Part shown: piece after piece, positions 33,985-44,919 of the stretch
How the letters are laid out: each line of letters starts with the position of its first letter
How positions within the stretch are numbered: position 1 is the first letter of the stretch
Source of the DNA: Platycarya strobilacea
Taxonomy: Eukaryota > Streptophyta > Magnoliopsida > Fagales > Juglandaceae
DNA: 64,000 bases
Direction: 5' to 3'
Assembly (NCBI GenBank): GCA_036898215.1
Contig: CM072550.1
Coordinates: 30,696,905-30,760,904 of the forward strand
The notes under the pieces: model-generated
Seen by the model: the letters and a program-made list of their open reading frames with translations, nothing else
The model's database searches: none
Told to the model about the DNA's origin: nothing
Translations under genes and position numbers: made by a program

Positions 33985-34200
33985 ATTTTTTTTTAAATAT
34001 ACTGATAGGCTTATCAACTTAATATTTTCTTTTGAGGATTTTTTTAACAGCCTTAATCCTTTAGAAAAAAATTTAAAAACATATCACTTCACTAATGGTC
34101 AGTACTTCTTAATCATTAAGTAAAGAAAGAAATAAAAGAAATAAAAAAAAATAGTAAATAAGTAGTTTAAAGTAATAAGCCTATCATTATATTTTTTAAA
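33985..34200. mobile_element. MITE with TGATAGGCTTAT inverted repeats
   Basis: TGATAGGCTTAT at 34003-34014 and its exact complement ATAAGCCTATCA at 34175-34186; the inverted match continues outward for about ten bases with a few mismatches (TTTAAATATAC versus TTATATTTTTTAAA). Internal CTTAATCATTAAG motif recurs at 8942 and 38756, suggesting related elements. Confidence 0.6.
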
Positions 34201-34429
34201 CGGAGGGTCTAAATTTCTTTATATATTGATTGAAATAATGAATCGAAAACGAAATAAATTGTTGGTGGATTCATTAGCCACACCTCAACAAATTATTAAT
34301 AGAAAAGTTTATGTAAGGGGCAAATTGGTCAAACCAGCTTGTGGATTTTTTGAATATTGATTGAAATGGCAAGCTGATTAGTTGCCCTTATTATTATTAT
34401 TTGACTGACTTGATTTGTTTTTTTAGTTT

Positions 34430-34632
34430 ATCTCAATTCAATTCAATTCATCATTTTATTTTATTTAATTATTATTATTTTTTAAAATTTTATATAAAAT
34501 AAAAAAATCAATTTTTTCAAATTCAAATTCAAAAATAATATTAAAAAAATATATTTTAATCATATTTTATTTAATTTTTAACTTATTTTTTAACTCAACT
34601 CAACTAACTAAAAAAATAAATAAAAAATAAGG
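34430..34632. mobile_element. Degenerate MITE, GAGATGAGATGAG family
   Basis: TTATCTCAATTCAATTCAAT near 34430, (TTATTA)n core, and TAACTCAACTCAACTAACTA at the far end followed by AAGGCC. Same layout as the 42934 element but more diverged. Confidence 0.45.
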
Positions 34633-34756
34633 CCTAAAGAGACTTCGTTCCTCACCGCCCACGTACAAGACCAGCCTTCATGACCTCTAACCCATTTTAA
34701 GGGCAAGAGTACTTCTATGAAATAGTCTAACCATTGACTTGACTTGAGTTGTTTTT

Positions 34757-35485
34757 TATGTTGAAAAGTTTTAAAATTTTAAAAATATTTATGAAGAGTT
34801 TAAGTGGAGAATAAAAAATTTTTATGAGTCTTGTTGAGAGTGTTTTAAATTGCTTAAATGTATAAATTATGTTAGGAGAAATTTTTTTTAAATTTATGAT
34901 TTTTAAAATTTATGATTTTTAAAAAACGTGGGCTCTAATAATTAAAAAAAATAGAAAAAATAAATTAGAGGCGTTGAAAACAGCCCCGTTTCATATCTGC
35001 TACCTTTTCAGCTCCATAACAGTACCGTACGTAAATCTTTAATTTGAAACTAGTCACCATTATTGAAATAATTTTTAACATATTTAAAAATAATTTCGCA
35101 TATTATTTTTTTAAATATTTTATTTAAATTAAAATTGATAAAAATTACTTTTTAATTACTTTTTAAATTTGTAGTTTTTTTTTTCAAAATTGATTTAATT
35201 TAATTTAATTTAATTTAATTTAATTTATTTATAATTATAATAAAAACTAGAAAATTAAAAATTAAAAATGGGAATATTTGAAGAGGGTCGTGAGAGAAGG
35301 AAAAAATTGTATTAATGTATTTAATGCATTTACATTGCATATGAACGCATTAAATGCGTTCACACCTAATTTCGGTGTGCTTTTTGATGTGGAGAGAAAT
35401 GTTTGCTTGTCTCAAGTATTTTCAATTGCTATACGAAAAATGTTGAGAATACTCTAGAATACTTTGACATCCAAACTTGGCCTAA
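34757..35485. repeat. Dispersed 0.73-kb repeat, copy 1
   Basis: Aligns along its length with 47470-48216. Shared blocks include GCCCCGTTTCATAT-type sequence, GTACGTAAATCTTTAATTT, AGTCACCATTATTGAAATA, and TGCATTTAATGCGTTCACACC. It ends in a TTTGACATCCAAACTTGGCC-like sequence which is roughly the inverse of the start in copy 2, so it may be a large non-autonomous DNA transposon. Contains a (TTTAA)n run at 35191-35227. No coding sequence. Confidence 0.75.
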
Positions 35486-35924
35486 GTCTGTATGCAACTC
35501 ATTGGGATGGGCCCTCACCTAAGCCAGCATGATCTACAGCTCGACCTTCCTCCTTGGGGTTCGGCCTAAGGCATAGGCTCTAGGAAGATGGAAGGAACCC
35601 TAGAGCATTTGGATTGGGAACTTCTAGTCAACAGCCTCCCCCTAGGGATACGCCCAACTCGAGCCTTAGACAAAGAAGAATTTTCGAGTGCAGTCCTTCA
35701 TGCTCAAGTGGCATAACTCGAGCGTTGCAAACTTCCGCCAAGGAACTCAAGACTAGAAGTTGCATTTATTCTTGGACTAACGATTAATGCAATCAAGTCG
35801 GGATATATGTTGTTCGCTTCTTAGAGGGCCCTCTAGAAAATAATGCAGCTGGACATCAAAAGAAGCCAGGAATTAGGATGAAGTTGCATAACAGCCAACC
35901 CAAGGTAGTGGATGACCTTGCAAA
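35486..35924. other. Unassigned repeat-like segment
   Basis: GC is higher than its surroundings (AACTCGAGCCTTAGAC, AGCCTCCCCCTAGGG), which suggests retrotransposon internal or LTR sequence, but no domain was recognised. Confidence 0.4.
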
Positions 35925-36437
35925 TAGGGTGACAGAATGGGAGGCACAGGCTGCATTTAATACAAGTCAAGCAAAAAATGTGCCCCATTCAATGTAGGAT
36001 GGGACGAAAGTACGTTGTATTTAATGCCGACTGAGGATCCTGAACACGCTATAGAGGGATTCAAGAGGCAGGCTTGACCTGAATGCGATGTTCATTTCCC
36101 GATTCCCCTCATTAGTCCTTTCTGAGCCAAGCTTGACACACTGCCACGACCAAATGAAGATAGCAAGACTGGTCAAGACACGACTTCACTCATCATTCTC
36201 CCTTAACAGTCATGCCCAAGTTAGGTATAAATACGACATCGCACCCATGAAGTAAAAGGTCAATCTTTCTCTTTTTCTACTTAATTTGCTCTTGTTTCCT
36301 TCATCCTTACAACATTCACATTTGACTTTAGCAGTAGAGCGGTCTCAATGACCATTAAGGTTCATTCTTATTCCCCATTGTAGGTCTTGACAGTTGGGAC
36401 TGTCGTAGAACTGCTCGGGCTGCAAAACTCGACATCA
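35925..36437 (+). repeat. Tat-type LTR fragment A
   Basis: Aligns with 37600-38069 and with 44400-44822. It ends ACTCGACATCA. The next 45 bases (CTACTTTTTTCAAAAGAAGT, ATACTTGCACAC) also match those after LTR B, so it behaves as a 5' LTR plus the start of an internal region. Its 5' part is missing or diverged. Confidence 0.75.
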
Positions 36438-37342
36438 ATAGGTGGATCCTACTTTTTTCAAAAGAAGTGTATGATACTTGCACACGTTGTTGGGAAGCTT
36501 AAATCTAATATGTATTGCCTTAAGGTCAACACTGGTGATTGTTGAAACCTAGTGCCTCCCCATGAAGTTTGAGGGGTGGACTCGAAAGAAGAAACTTCGA
36601 TAGCCATGGAAATGGTGGAAAGTGATGGAGGAAAGAAGGAAGCACGATGGTGACAAAGAAAGTGACAAGAAAAACCAAGAAAGCACAGACAAGGAGAGGC
36701 AAAAATGGAAGAAATGGAGGTGAGGGAGAGAAGAAGGAAGCACGATGGCGACAAAGAAAGTGCCAAAGAAGGCTGAAAGATGCACGAGAAACAAAGCGAT
36801 GTGACAGTTATGACTTCCACAAAATGGCACGCGGAACCCAACAGTTCAAACAAAACGAGTAGCAGCTGATGTGTCGGACAAGTGGGTAGCACAAATCATT
36901 AAGCTTCTGAAGGCATGGGCAAGAGAGTAACGAGCAACCACCGCGTGAAAAGAGTGGGGGACAAGGACCAATGTGAGCCCTAAGACATGGGGCAGTGTAA
37001 TAACTGGCATATCCAATCAATAGTCGGAAGGCATCAAAACTATAGAAGTCGAAAAAGTGCATTTATTTGATGAACGGGAGGCCTTGGGAAACCATGCGGC
37101 AGGAGTCGACGTTTGGGGTCGGAATCAAAACAGTCGACTTCGAGAACTCACGAATTGGGAACCAAACATTTGGGCTTGGAAGCCAAACGTTCGAGCTCGG
37201 GAGCTCACGAAGAGTGAGATAAAGAGAGATAGAGTAACAACCGTCAATCTTGAAAACTACTGGGACTTGGGCAATAGGAGGCATGGTAAGACCAATTATT
37301 CTGAAATTTCCGCCACATTTCCAGTGGTAAGAATTCACGAGG
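36438..37342 (+). mobile_element. Internal remnant between two Tat-type LTR copies
   Basis: About 0.9 kb with no gag or pol domain. It contains a 98-bp-spaced duplication of GAAGGAAGCACGATGGxGAC (36634 and 36732) and short repeats of CCAAACxTTxGxGCT near 37165. It ends in AAGAATTCACGAGG, like the purine-rich end of the Tat element at 18.47 kb. Probably a non-autonomous deletion derivative. Confidence 0.5.
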
Positions 37343-38069
37343 TGTTATAAGGGGAAGCCCCTCCAAAGGAAGGCCCAGACCCAACAAAATCCAACCAAGC
37401 AGCAAATGAAGAGAGTTTGGAGTCTAGGCTAGAAAGTTGGGGGTGTATGCATTGTAACAGCATGTCAGGCCCACCATCAATGTATTTGCCTAGAAGGACA
37501 TGAGTGCCCAACCCGGATTAGTGGGCAGTCAAGCCCCACAGCAGAAGGGCATCACAGAAATGATAAGACGTAAATGGCTAGAACATGCCACATTTAATAC
37601 AAGTCAGGTGGAAAACGTGCCGCATTCAATGCAAGAGTTCGGAAGCATGCCACATTTAATACTTGCCGATCCCGAACATGCTACGGTGGGAATCAAGTGG
37701 CAGGTCTAACCCGAATGCGACATTCATTACCCAATTTCCCTCGGTAGCCCATTCTGAGTCGGGCCTGACACACTATCGCGGCTAAATAATGATGGAAGGA
37801 TTGACCTAAGCACAAGACCACTCGTCATTCTCCTTCGATGGCCACGCCCAAGCCAGGTTTAAATATGATATCACACCCATGAAGTAAAAGGTCAATCTTT
37901 ATCTTCTCCTACTCAATTTGCTCTTGTTTCATTTATCCTTACAATATCCACATTTCACTTTAGCATCGGAGTGGTTTCAATGGCCAACGAGGTCCACCCT
38001 TACTCTCTGTTGCAAGTTTTGACAGCTTGGGTCATCGTAGAACTACTCAGGCCGTAAAACACGACATCA
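37343..38069 (+). repeat. Tat-type LTR B
   Basis: 727 bp, TGTTATAAGGGGAAGCCCCT to ACACGACATCA. Aligns with LTR A and with the LTR at 44189-44822. A further 48 bases after it match the internal start after LTR A, so the block is LTR-internal-LTR-internal, the pattern left by unequal recombination between tandem elements. Confidence 0.78.
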
Positions 38070-38117
38070 ATATGTGTATCTTACTTTTTTCAAAAGAAGT
38101 GCACGATACTTGCACAC

Positions 38118-38850
38118 TTTAGAATTGTGTCAAGCTTTACTCTTATGGAGATTTTAGTCGGGGTAGAAACAATTATTACTTGAAGTCAAAAGAATCAAGT
38201 AAGAGGTCATCCTAAATCAAAGTGCTCTAAAATTTGATCTTCTTTGGAAACTTAGAATATCTTAGTATGGAAGTGAGAGAGAAAAAGTTGAAATTATTTA
38301 ATACTTAAAATTACTTGATTATTATTTTTTATATTAGTTTTGTTTTAAAAATTTTTTTAAAATGTATTATTTTTTGTGTTTTTTTCAAGAGATTGAAAAA
38401 GTTGTAATTATTAGATAATTGCTAAATGAAAATAATTAGAAATTAGAAATTAGAAATTAGAAATTGAAAATATTTTATATTTAATTGATGTTTGAGAAAG
38501 AAATATCTAAAAATATTTTAAAATATGTTGTGTTGCGAATCGTACCTAACAAAGAATAAGAAAATTAACTAGTTATGTTTGAGACCCGACTTAAATTAAG
38601 CTCCAAACGGAATTAACTTTTGGACAATGTTAGGGTTACCGAGAAAGGTGACTCATACAATGAATCGATAGTGCAAATTGCACTTTTAAACCTTTTTTTA
38701 TATATTATATTAAAAATAAATAAAAAATTCTCCAACTCATTAAAATATATTTTCTTAATCATTAAATAAAAAATAAGAGTAAAGAATCATTAGATAGATT
38801 CTCTCAGTAAACTTCTTGCGGTAGGAGACTGTTAACTATAAGTATTTTGT
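38118..38850. other. AT-rich intergenic DNA
   Basis: Contains an (AAATTAG)n run at 38435-38466 and a palindromic AGTGCAAATTGCACT at 38670. No gene. Confidence 0.6.
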
Positions 38851-38853
38851 TAT

Positions 38854-39030
38854 GGGTAGTGATACAGATACAATTTTTTTTTACAACTTTTACTATATTC
38901 ATGTATTAAATAAAGGATATTTTTGTAAAATAACTTATAAAAATAACTTTAATTTACATAAATACCCTCATTTTAATATATGATTAAATTACATAATTAT
39001 AAAAGAGTTGTATGTCATTATTGTTTTGGT
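38854..39030. mobile_element. Possible MITE
   Basis: GTAGTGATACAGATACAATT on the left and AAGAGTTGTATGTCATTATT on the right are imperfect inverted repeats enclosing AT-rich non-coding DNA. Target duplication not identified. Confidence 0.35.
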
Positions 39031-40385
39031 TATTAGATTGGGTTTTACAAAAATAATACCTATTTAAATAGGGACCCGGGGAGTATAATGTGAGGGGACC
39101 AGAGCACGTATAACAGATATATTAAATATTCTTTTTTAGTATGCTTAACCTCACAATTCAATCACATATGAAAATAGAATCCAACGCTCATTTATTTCTT
39201 GAAAATCATTTCTAGTAGAATGTTTACTTGGAGTATCTCAAAATTTTGTAAATAGTAATATTTTGTAAATAGTAATGGAGTAGTCTGTAAAAAAAAAATA
39301 TTAAAATAAATGAGTTAAAATATTTGATTGGATTTTACAAAGTAAAAGATCGAAAAAAAAAGTTGAACAAAAATATTATAAAGTTAAAATATGATTATTT
39401 AACTATGATTTTTTATTATTTTTATTTTAAAGTTTGAAAAAATTATATTAATTTTTATATTTTGTTTTAAAGTTTGTAAAAATTACAGTGATTAGACAAA
39501 AAAGTTAAATATTTAAAATTAAGAATAATCTTGTGCTTGAGTGATGTTGGAGAAAAAAATTGTAAAAGGTTTTGAGATTTTTTTTTTTTTTTTTAAATCT
39601 TGTCTAATTTGCAAAGAAGATCACGTAAATGGATGTTTGTTTAAGTATGCGACGTTGTGTTCCTCCTGCATAATTGTAAATCAAATAAACATTACACAAT
39701 AAATATCAGTACCAAATTTTGGTAGAACCGTTGAAGGATGTTCAAGAAACATAACAGGGAAGGAAAACATCATTTGTGAGACGTACCTTTGCCTTCATCT
39801 AAAGAGAAGTTCAGATGCTAGCGAGAACCTACACAAGATAACCTTCCATTATCACCAAGAATTCTAGTGGACGAGGCTAAAGGAAGAAATTATTACAAAA
39901 AAGAAAAAATGAACCTTATCAATACAGATTTAATAGAGTTGGAGTAGCCCCGGGGTCCACGGGAGTTGGTGGGTTGGTGAGACGACGGGAGATAATATTA
40001 ATCATACAATTTTGGGTTCATAAATAAATGAAAATGATGGGTGGATTTGATATATTGAACTATTGCCCTAACTTCTGAATTAAAAAACGCAGTTCATAAA
40101 TAGGTAAAATTCATATCTTGGCTAAATATCGATGGGCCTCGTTATTGAATATAAGTGTGTTTTTACCTTTTTGTCAAGTGCTATGCTATGATCCGTGTGA
40201 ACCCACATAAGAGCTATTGCATGTGCTTTTTGAGCGAGGCTTAAATTTAGAAAATGATTTGTACGTACAAACATTTTCCAAAAAAAGTGAGATTCATACA
40301 ACAAAATCTTTTTTTTTTTTTATTGTAAGCTTTAATTTTTTTCAAAATGCTTGTTAGTAATTTGAAGACTACATTACTATATTTA
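39031..40385. other. Intergenic, no gene recognised
   Basis: AT-rich. A GGTACGT donor-like site on the minus strand near 39788 follows a short frame with a stop; not enough to call an exon. Confidence 0.5.
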
Positions 40386-40907
40386 GAGCCCATTTAGATA
40401 ATGAGATGAGATGAGATAAGATGAGATGACCAAGCTTGACATTTTTGAAAACATGTTTCATATCATGAATAGAACTTAACATTCATTCAATGAGCCACCA
40501 CATGAAATTAGTTGGTGCCAAGTGAACGAAATAAATTACTCCAATCTGGCTCCAGCACCGGCTAAGGTTTGCTTTTAACACTAGAAGTGATGTAAATGGT
40601 ATTAGCTAGCTATCCCATTCTTGAAATGATCATTTTGCTGAAAATCTCAGCTTGATGTCTAGTGTATTAATTCCCTTTGCTTATTTTTTAACTCTTTGCT
40701 TACCAGCTTCACGTCTCTGCTAATTCAAAATTTTATAAAGGAACGAAATTAAAAAAGGAATTTTGATAGAGAATGTAAGCAAAGCAATTGCTGAGTAAGT
40801 ATCTACGTGAAGAGATTGCCTTATTGTCAATAAAATCAATTTAGCAGAGGAAGGAGAAGCAGAGAGAAAGATGAAAGATGGGCGTCACAGACTCACAAGG
40901 TTCATAC

Positions 40908-41035
40908 CTGTTATTTGGATCAATGGTTAGAACTCTCTTAATATCAGCCTCTGCTTTCTCTAGCTCAGATATTTTCAGGTATGCTTGGAATCTTCTGTAT
41001 AGAGCTTTGACATTGTATGGATCACGTTCTAGGAC
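40908..41035 (-). pseudogene. Orphan exon of an FKBP62/ROF-type TPR immunophilin
   Basis: 128-bp exon with clean splice sites on the minus strand: acceptor TATCAG before 41035 and donor AACAG/GTATGA after 40908. The 42 codons read VLERDPYNVKALYRRFQAYL and AEADIKRVLTIDPNNR, matching the last TPR unit of plant FKBP62/FKBP65-type peptidyl-prolyl isomerases, which bind Hsp90 through their TPRs. RRFQ stands where the family usually has RRAQ. No neighbouring exon (FKBP domains, calmodulin-binding tail) was found within several kb on either side, so this is most likely a transposed or relic fragment; a gene with very long introns cannot be excluded. Confidence 0.72.
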
Positions 41036-41620
41036 CTGATACAATGCAAACAAATAGATAAGCATGCATAATTCGTATCCAACAAGAGACATAATTAGAG
41101 TGAAGCATTCTCCATAAGAAGGCCTTTTTACTGTTAAAATATAGCATAATAAAATTTACATATTTTTATCGATTTAAGTTTTTAGAACAAATGATGATTT
41201 CGACTCTACTTATTGAGAGAGTTTTGAGTTCACTCTACACTCTACTATATTTAATTAAATATTGTAATTATTAAATTTACTCATTGAAGGAAAGTTTAGT
41301 TTATAAATAATGAGTTTTAAAATATAAAATAATAAAATTTATTATTTTTATCGATTTAAATTTTTAAAAATAAATGATAATTTGACAAATGACATTCCAT
41401 CAATCAATTTTCACCAGCTGTATGTATTGCACATCCAATCGCTTGCCGGGGGGCTTCATTGCTCCTCTTGTACTTAGTTAAATTACAATAAAATCCCTAC
41501 TAACGTTCCCTATTTGAGGGAGGATGAAGCCAAATTCAATTATTCTTCATGCTCTGATGGATGAGAGAGAGATTAATCAAGCAAATGGGTAAGACGATTC
41601 TAAATATTAAATAAAGAGTA
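41036..41620. other. Intergenic, no gene recognised
   Basis: Two related AT-rich passages at about 41140-41240 and 41330-41390 share TTTATCGATTTAAxTTTTxA, a local duplication. Nothing coding. Confidence 0.55.
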
Positions 41621-41624
41621 ATGT

Positions 41625-41733
41625 TAGAGAGTATCTAACGCCCATCACACTCATTTATATAAACAGTACATATTTATATTGTTTATGTGTATTGTTTATA
41701 TGAGTGAGTGTGATGAGTGTTAGATGCTCTCTA
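41625..41733. mobile_element. 109-bp near-perfect hairpin (foldback MITE)
   Basis: Arms of about 49 bases: TAGAGAGTATCTAACGCCCA at the left end pairs with the right end GAGTGTTAGATGCTCTCTA, and pairing continues inward past ATATAAACA / TGTTTATAT with about six mismatches around a loop of some 11 bases. Could be a foldback transposon or give a small-RNA precursor. Confidence 0.7.
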
Positions 41734-41744
41734 TATTTTTTTTT

Positions 41745-41885
41745 AAATAAAATATTGTCAAAATATATTTTTTTTAAATTATTATTATTTTGAAAATTAA
41801 AAAAATTAAATTATTTATTATATTTTATATAAAAATTTGATAAAATTATGATAATAAAATGAGATGATTGCTTTATCCAAACCGC
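41745..41885. mobile_element. Partial MITE, GAGATGAGATGAG family
   Basis: TTATTATTATTTTGAAAATT core, TTATATTTTATATAAAAATT and AAATGAGATGATTG end before ATCCAAACCGCC. One end only is recognisable. Confidence 0.4.
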
Positions 41886-41999
41886 CGCCTATGTGAATGT
41901 GAGAAATTCAGCGACAATTCGATACCATTAACAGGAACATCTATAAGTGCAACAAAACTATGGCTGCAGCAAAACCATAAGTGACAGGCAACATACAAG

Positions 42000-42149
42000 A
42001 ACCGAAATAGTCATTTTACATATTCAGAGGAGACGGGCCTCAACAAAAGAACATAGAGTTGCAGACATTCTCCTTTAATCTGGGTAGTTGCGGGACAGGA
42101 ACAGCTCCAACAGATGTCAATCCGCTATGGCTTGAAGACGTCTCAGACA
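42000..42149 (-). pseudogene. Coding-like segment, right part of a split exon candidate
   Basis: On the minus strand from 42149 the frame reads SETSSSHSGLTSVGAVPVPQ then LPRLKENVCNSMFFC and a stop. Composition (Ser/Thr-rich, then Pro and charged) is protein-like. The same frame is open on the far side of the solo LTR (42796-42852, ending FMKFENM, preceded by an acceptor-like CTGGCAG). I do not recognise the protein. A non-coding origin is possible. Confidence 0.35.
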
Positions 42150-42795
42150 TGTTAGATTATTTCAAATTTAATTTTTAAATATTATTTCAAATACTCTATT
42201 CAAAATTTTAAACTATTTATTTTTTGAAGATTTTCTATAATATTTTTTTTTTAATCCCACATTAATTAGACAGTAAAATATTTAATAATTTATAAGTGAA
42301 TGTATTTCACTATACATAAACTAAATAAAAGGGTAGACATTCTGGAAGTGTCACCCAGTGCAAAGCACTGATCACATGCACGCACGTGCGCGCGACGCAT
42401 AGACTCATTGACACTTTAGATGCACTTAGCACTTACACATCAAGTGACAAAATTCTTTTGCTAAATGAAATGATGTGTCTGATCACCATTTTGACAGTTA
42501 TGATTAACTATCAATTACAGTTATATTTGTAACTTTTCAGACAATAACTGTCACATTTGTTTTAATCGAAACGTGATGTCTGTTGTTATTGTATCTTTTC
42601 ATTCAAAATATTAGTGTTCAGAATTTATAATCTGCATACTATATAAACAGTATTGTATTCTAAAGATATAATTATTTTTTATTCTTTTTTGCATAACTCT
42701 ATAGGAGTGGAAAGTAATATTTGTCTAAAAAATAAATTAACAATCGTCTTATTGTTCTTTTATTTCGATCTCTATATGTATACCACTTTCTAACA
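42150..42795 (+). mobile_element. Solo LTR with perfect 5-bp target duplication
   Basis: TGTTAGATTA ... TTTCTAACA, 646 bp, flanked by AGACA on both sides (42145-42149, 42796-42800). An inverted, diverged copy lies at 55947-56573. Short LTR termini and the TTTCTAACA end fit Ty1/copia. Solo LTRs form by recombination between the two LTRs of a full element. Confidence 0.87.
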
Positions 42796-42933
42796 AGACA
42801 TATTTTCAAATTTCATGAACTGCCCAATCTGGGTGGCTGCCAGGTGTGCATAGCATATTGGAGCAACATCATAGATTGGGAGCAAATTTTGCAGGACAAC
42901 AGAGAAAAAAATGCTGTAAATTTTGAAAATTAA

Positions 42934-43164
42934 GGCCTCGCTTGGATTTAGAGATGAGATGAGTTGAGATGAATTTATTTTATTTTTTAATATTATTATT
43001 ATTTTGAGATTTGAAAAATGTATATTGAGAATTGAAAAATGTGTATTGGGAATTAAAAAATGTGTATAGGAATTTGTGTTTTATATAAAAAATTATAAAA
43101 ATATAATAATGAAATGAAGATAAGTTGAGATGAGCTGAGCACGCCTCCTAATACAAACGGGGCC
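42934..43164. mobile_element. 231-bp MITE, GAGATGAGATGAG family (best copy)
   Basis: Ends GGCCTCGCTTGGATT and AATACAAACGGGGCC are inverted repeats with three mismatches. The subterminal GAGATGAGATGAGTTGAGAT is mirrored by AAGTTGAGATGAGCTGAGC at the other end. Core has (TTA)n and GAAAAATGTGTATTGGGAAT repeats. Other copies: 33765, 34430, 41745 and 57411. I associate this family with Juglandaceae; that is recollection. Confidence 0.75.
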
Positions 43165-43425
43165 AATATATTAAAAGGGTAAGAGGCAGGTTTAACTTTT
43201 AAGCAACAAAGTAGAACATTATCTTGCGTACGATAAATTGGCCAAATCTACAAAAATAAGTAAATGCACCATCATAATAATATCTGAATTACCTACAGAA
43301 ATGGCAGTGGTGCTTCTTTGATACCTGCATTAATACAATTCAATTTAAAAGGAAATCCACCTTGATATGACCAACATAGACATGCTCACATAATCTATTT
43401 GGACATAAATTATATATGTGTAGTC
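43165..43425. other. Intergenic, no gene recognised
   Basis: Ordinary AT-rich sequence with no motif that I can place. Confidence 0.5.
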
Positions 43426-43700
43426 ACCAAACAAACATAAAATGCTAACTACGATGCCCCCTTTCACCAACATTTAAGGAAACAGTACATCATAAAATAA
43501 GATAAAAAGGTAAACGCATATAAAAATAAGTATAACAAAATCAGTCCCTCACCCCCCAAGTCACCAAACAAACATAAAGTGCTAAGTATAATACACCCTT
43601 TCACTAACATTTTAAGAAACAGTAGGTCATAATAAGGATAAACAGGGAAAAGCATATAAACATAAGTACAAAAAAACCGCACAAGGCTGGATGCAGAGAA
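43426..43700. repeat. 136-bp tandem duplication
   Basis: Two diverged units starting at about 43428 and 43564 (CCAAACAAACATAAAxTGCT; CCCTTTCACxAACATTTxA; AAACAGTAxxTCATAA). Confidence 0.8.
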
Positions 43701-44188
43701 GAATTGCTGAGGATTTATACGAAAAAAAAATCTATACTCGAAAAGGTAATAGTAAACCAAACAAAATCATGGGTACAAACTTGAAGGTCGTCCCCAAAAA
43801 AACTGCAAGTCATCTAGAGATAAGTTGTGAAAAATAGTAAGTAATTACTAATTATTTCTTAATTTTATATATTCTTTAGTAATAATAATTAAAAATAGAT
43901 ATAACTAGACCTAATAATAACTGAACTCTGGTCCCAAGGAACCCTACTCACGACGTGAAGTCTTTGCACATTAGTCTAGTTACGATTAATGAAAATTTCC
44001 AATAAAATTATCAAGTTTTACTTCTTTCTGGAAATTTCCAATAAAATCATTTACTTATTATTTATTGAAAGAGAAATGGTATTTACCATTCTAAAGTGTG
44101 CAAGTTTCGTTGCCCTTAATATATATATATATATATATATGCAAAAGCCATAAAGAAAATAATAATAATAATAATTTTTTAATGGTAG
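43701..44188. other. Intergenic with (AT)n at 44120-44141
   Basis: No gene. GAAATTTCCAATAAAATxAT is duplicated at about 43989 and 44032. Confidence 0.6.
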
Positions 44189-44822
44189 TGTGATGGGACG
44201 CCCCTACGAAGGAAGGTACAAGCTCAACAAAGACCCATCCAAACAGAAAATGAAGAGAGTCCAGAGTCCAAGCCAGAAAGTTGGGAGCCCATGCAAGGTA
44301 ATAGCATGCCGAGCCGACCATCAATGTATTTGCCCAGAAGGACCTAAGCACCCGACCTAGCTTAGTGGACAATTGAGCCCTGCAGTATAAGGGTGTCACA
44401 AAAGTGATAAGGCATAAGCAGCTAGAGCATGCTGCATTTAATGTTGGCCGAGGATCTCAAACATGCTACGACAGGAGTCAGGTAGCAAGCTTGACCCGAA
44501 CGCAATGTTCATTCCCCGACTCCCTTCAAAAGCCCTTTCCAAGCATGGCATGATTAACCTGTATGCGACACCACTCATAATTCTCCCTCGATAGCACGCC
44601 CAAGCCAGGTACTACATAAGACATTGTACCCATAAAGTAAAAGGCAAATCTTTCTATTTCTCGAACTCAATCTGCTCTTGTTTCCTTCATCCTTACAACA
44701 TCCACACCTGGCTTTTGCATCTTAGTGGTCTCAACGGCTGTTGAGGTCCACCTTTTTTCCCATTGTGGGTCCTGATAGTTTGGGCTGTTGTAGAATTGCT
44801 CGGACCATTAAACACGACATCA
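44189..44822 (+). repeat. Tat-type LTR C
   Basis: 634 bp, TGTGATGGGACGCCCC to ACACGACATCA. Matches LTR B along its length (CATCAATGTATTTGCCxAGA; AATCTTTCTATTTCT; CAACATCCACA). Confidence 0.85.
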
Positions 44823-44824
44823 AA

Positions 44825-44842
44825 AGTGGCGTTGTCTGTGAG
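44825..44842 (+). other. Decayed primer binding site
   Basis: GTGGCGTTGTCTGTGAGAT, the Tat-type TGGCGCCGTCTGTGGGA with two transitions, two bases after the LTR. Confidence 0.8.
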
Positions 44843-44919
44843 ATATTTTTTAATAGAAACTTGTACTTCTTATGCCAATAGCGATACGAATGAAATGATA
44901 AAAACTTGTAGTAGAATGA

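Noticed and set aside
36458..36892. Minus-strand 144-codon frame
   Set aside because: Ser/Phe/Cys-rich, overlapping purine-rich repeats on the other strand; no domain, typical shadow of low-complexity DNA.
39780..39890. Possible exon with a GGTACGT donor on the minus strand
   Set aside because: Contains an in-frame TAG and cannot be placed next to the FKBP exon in family order.
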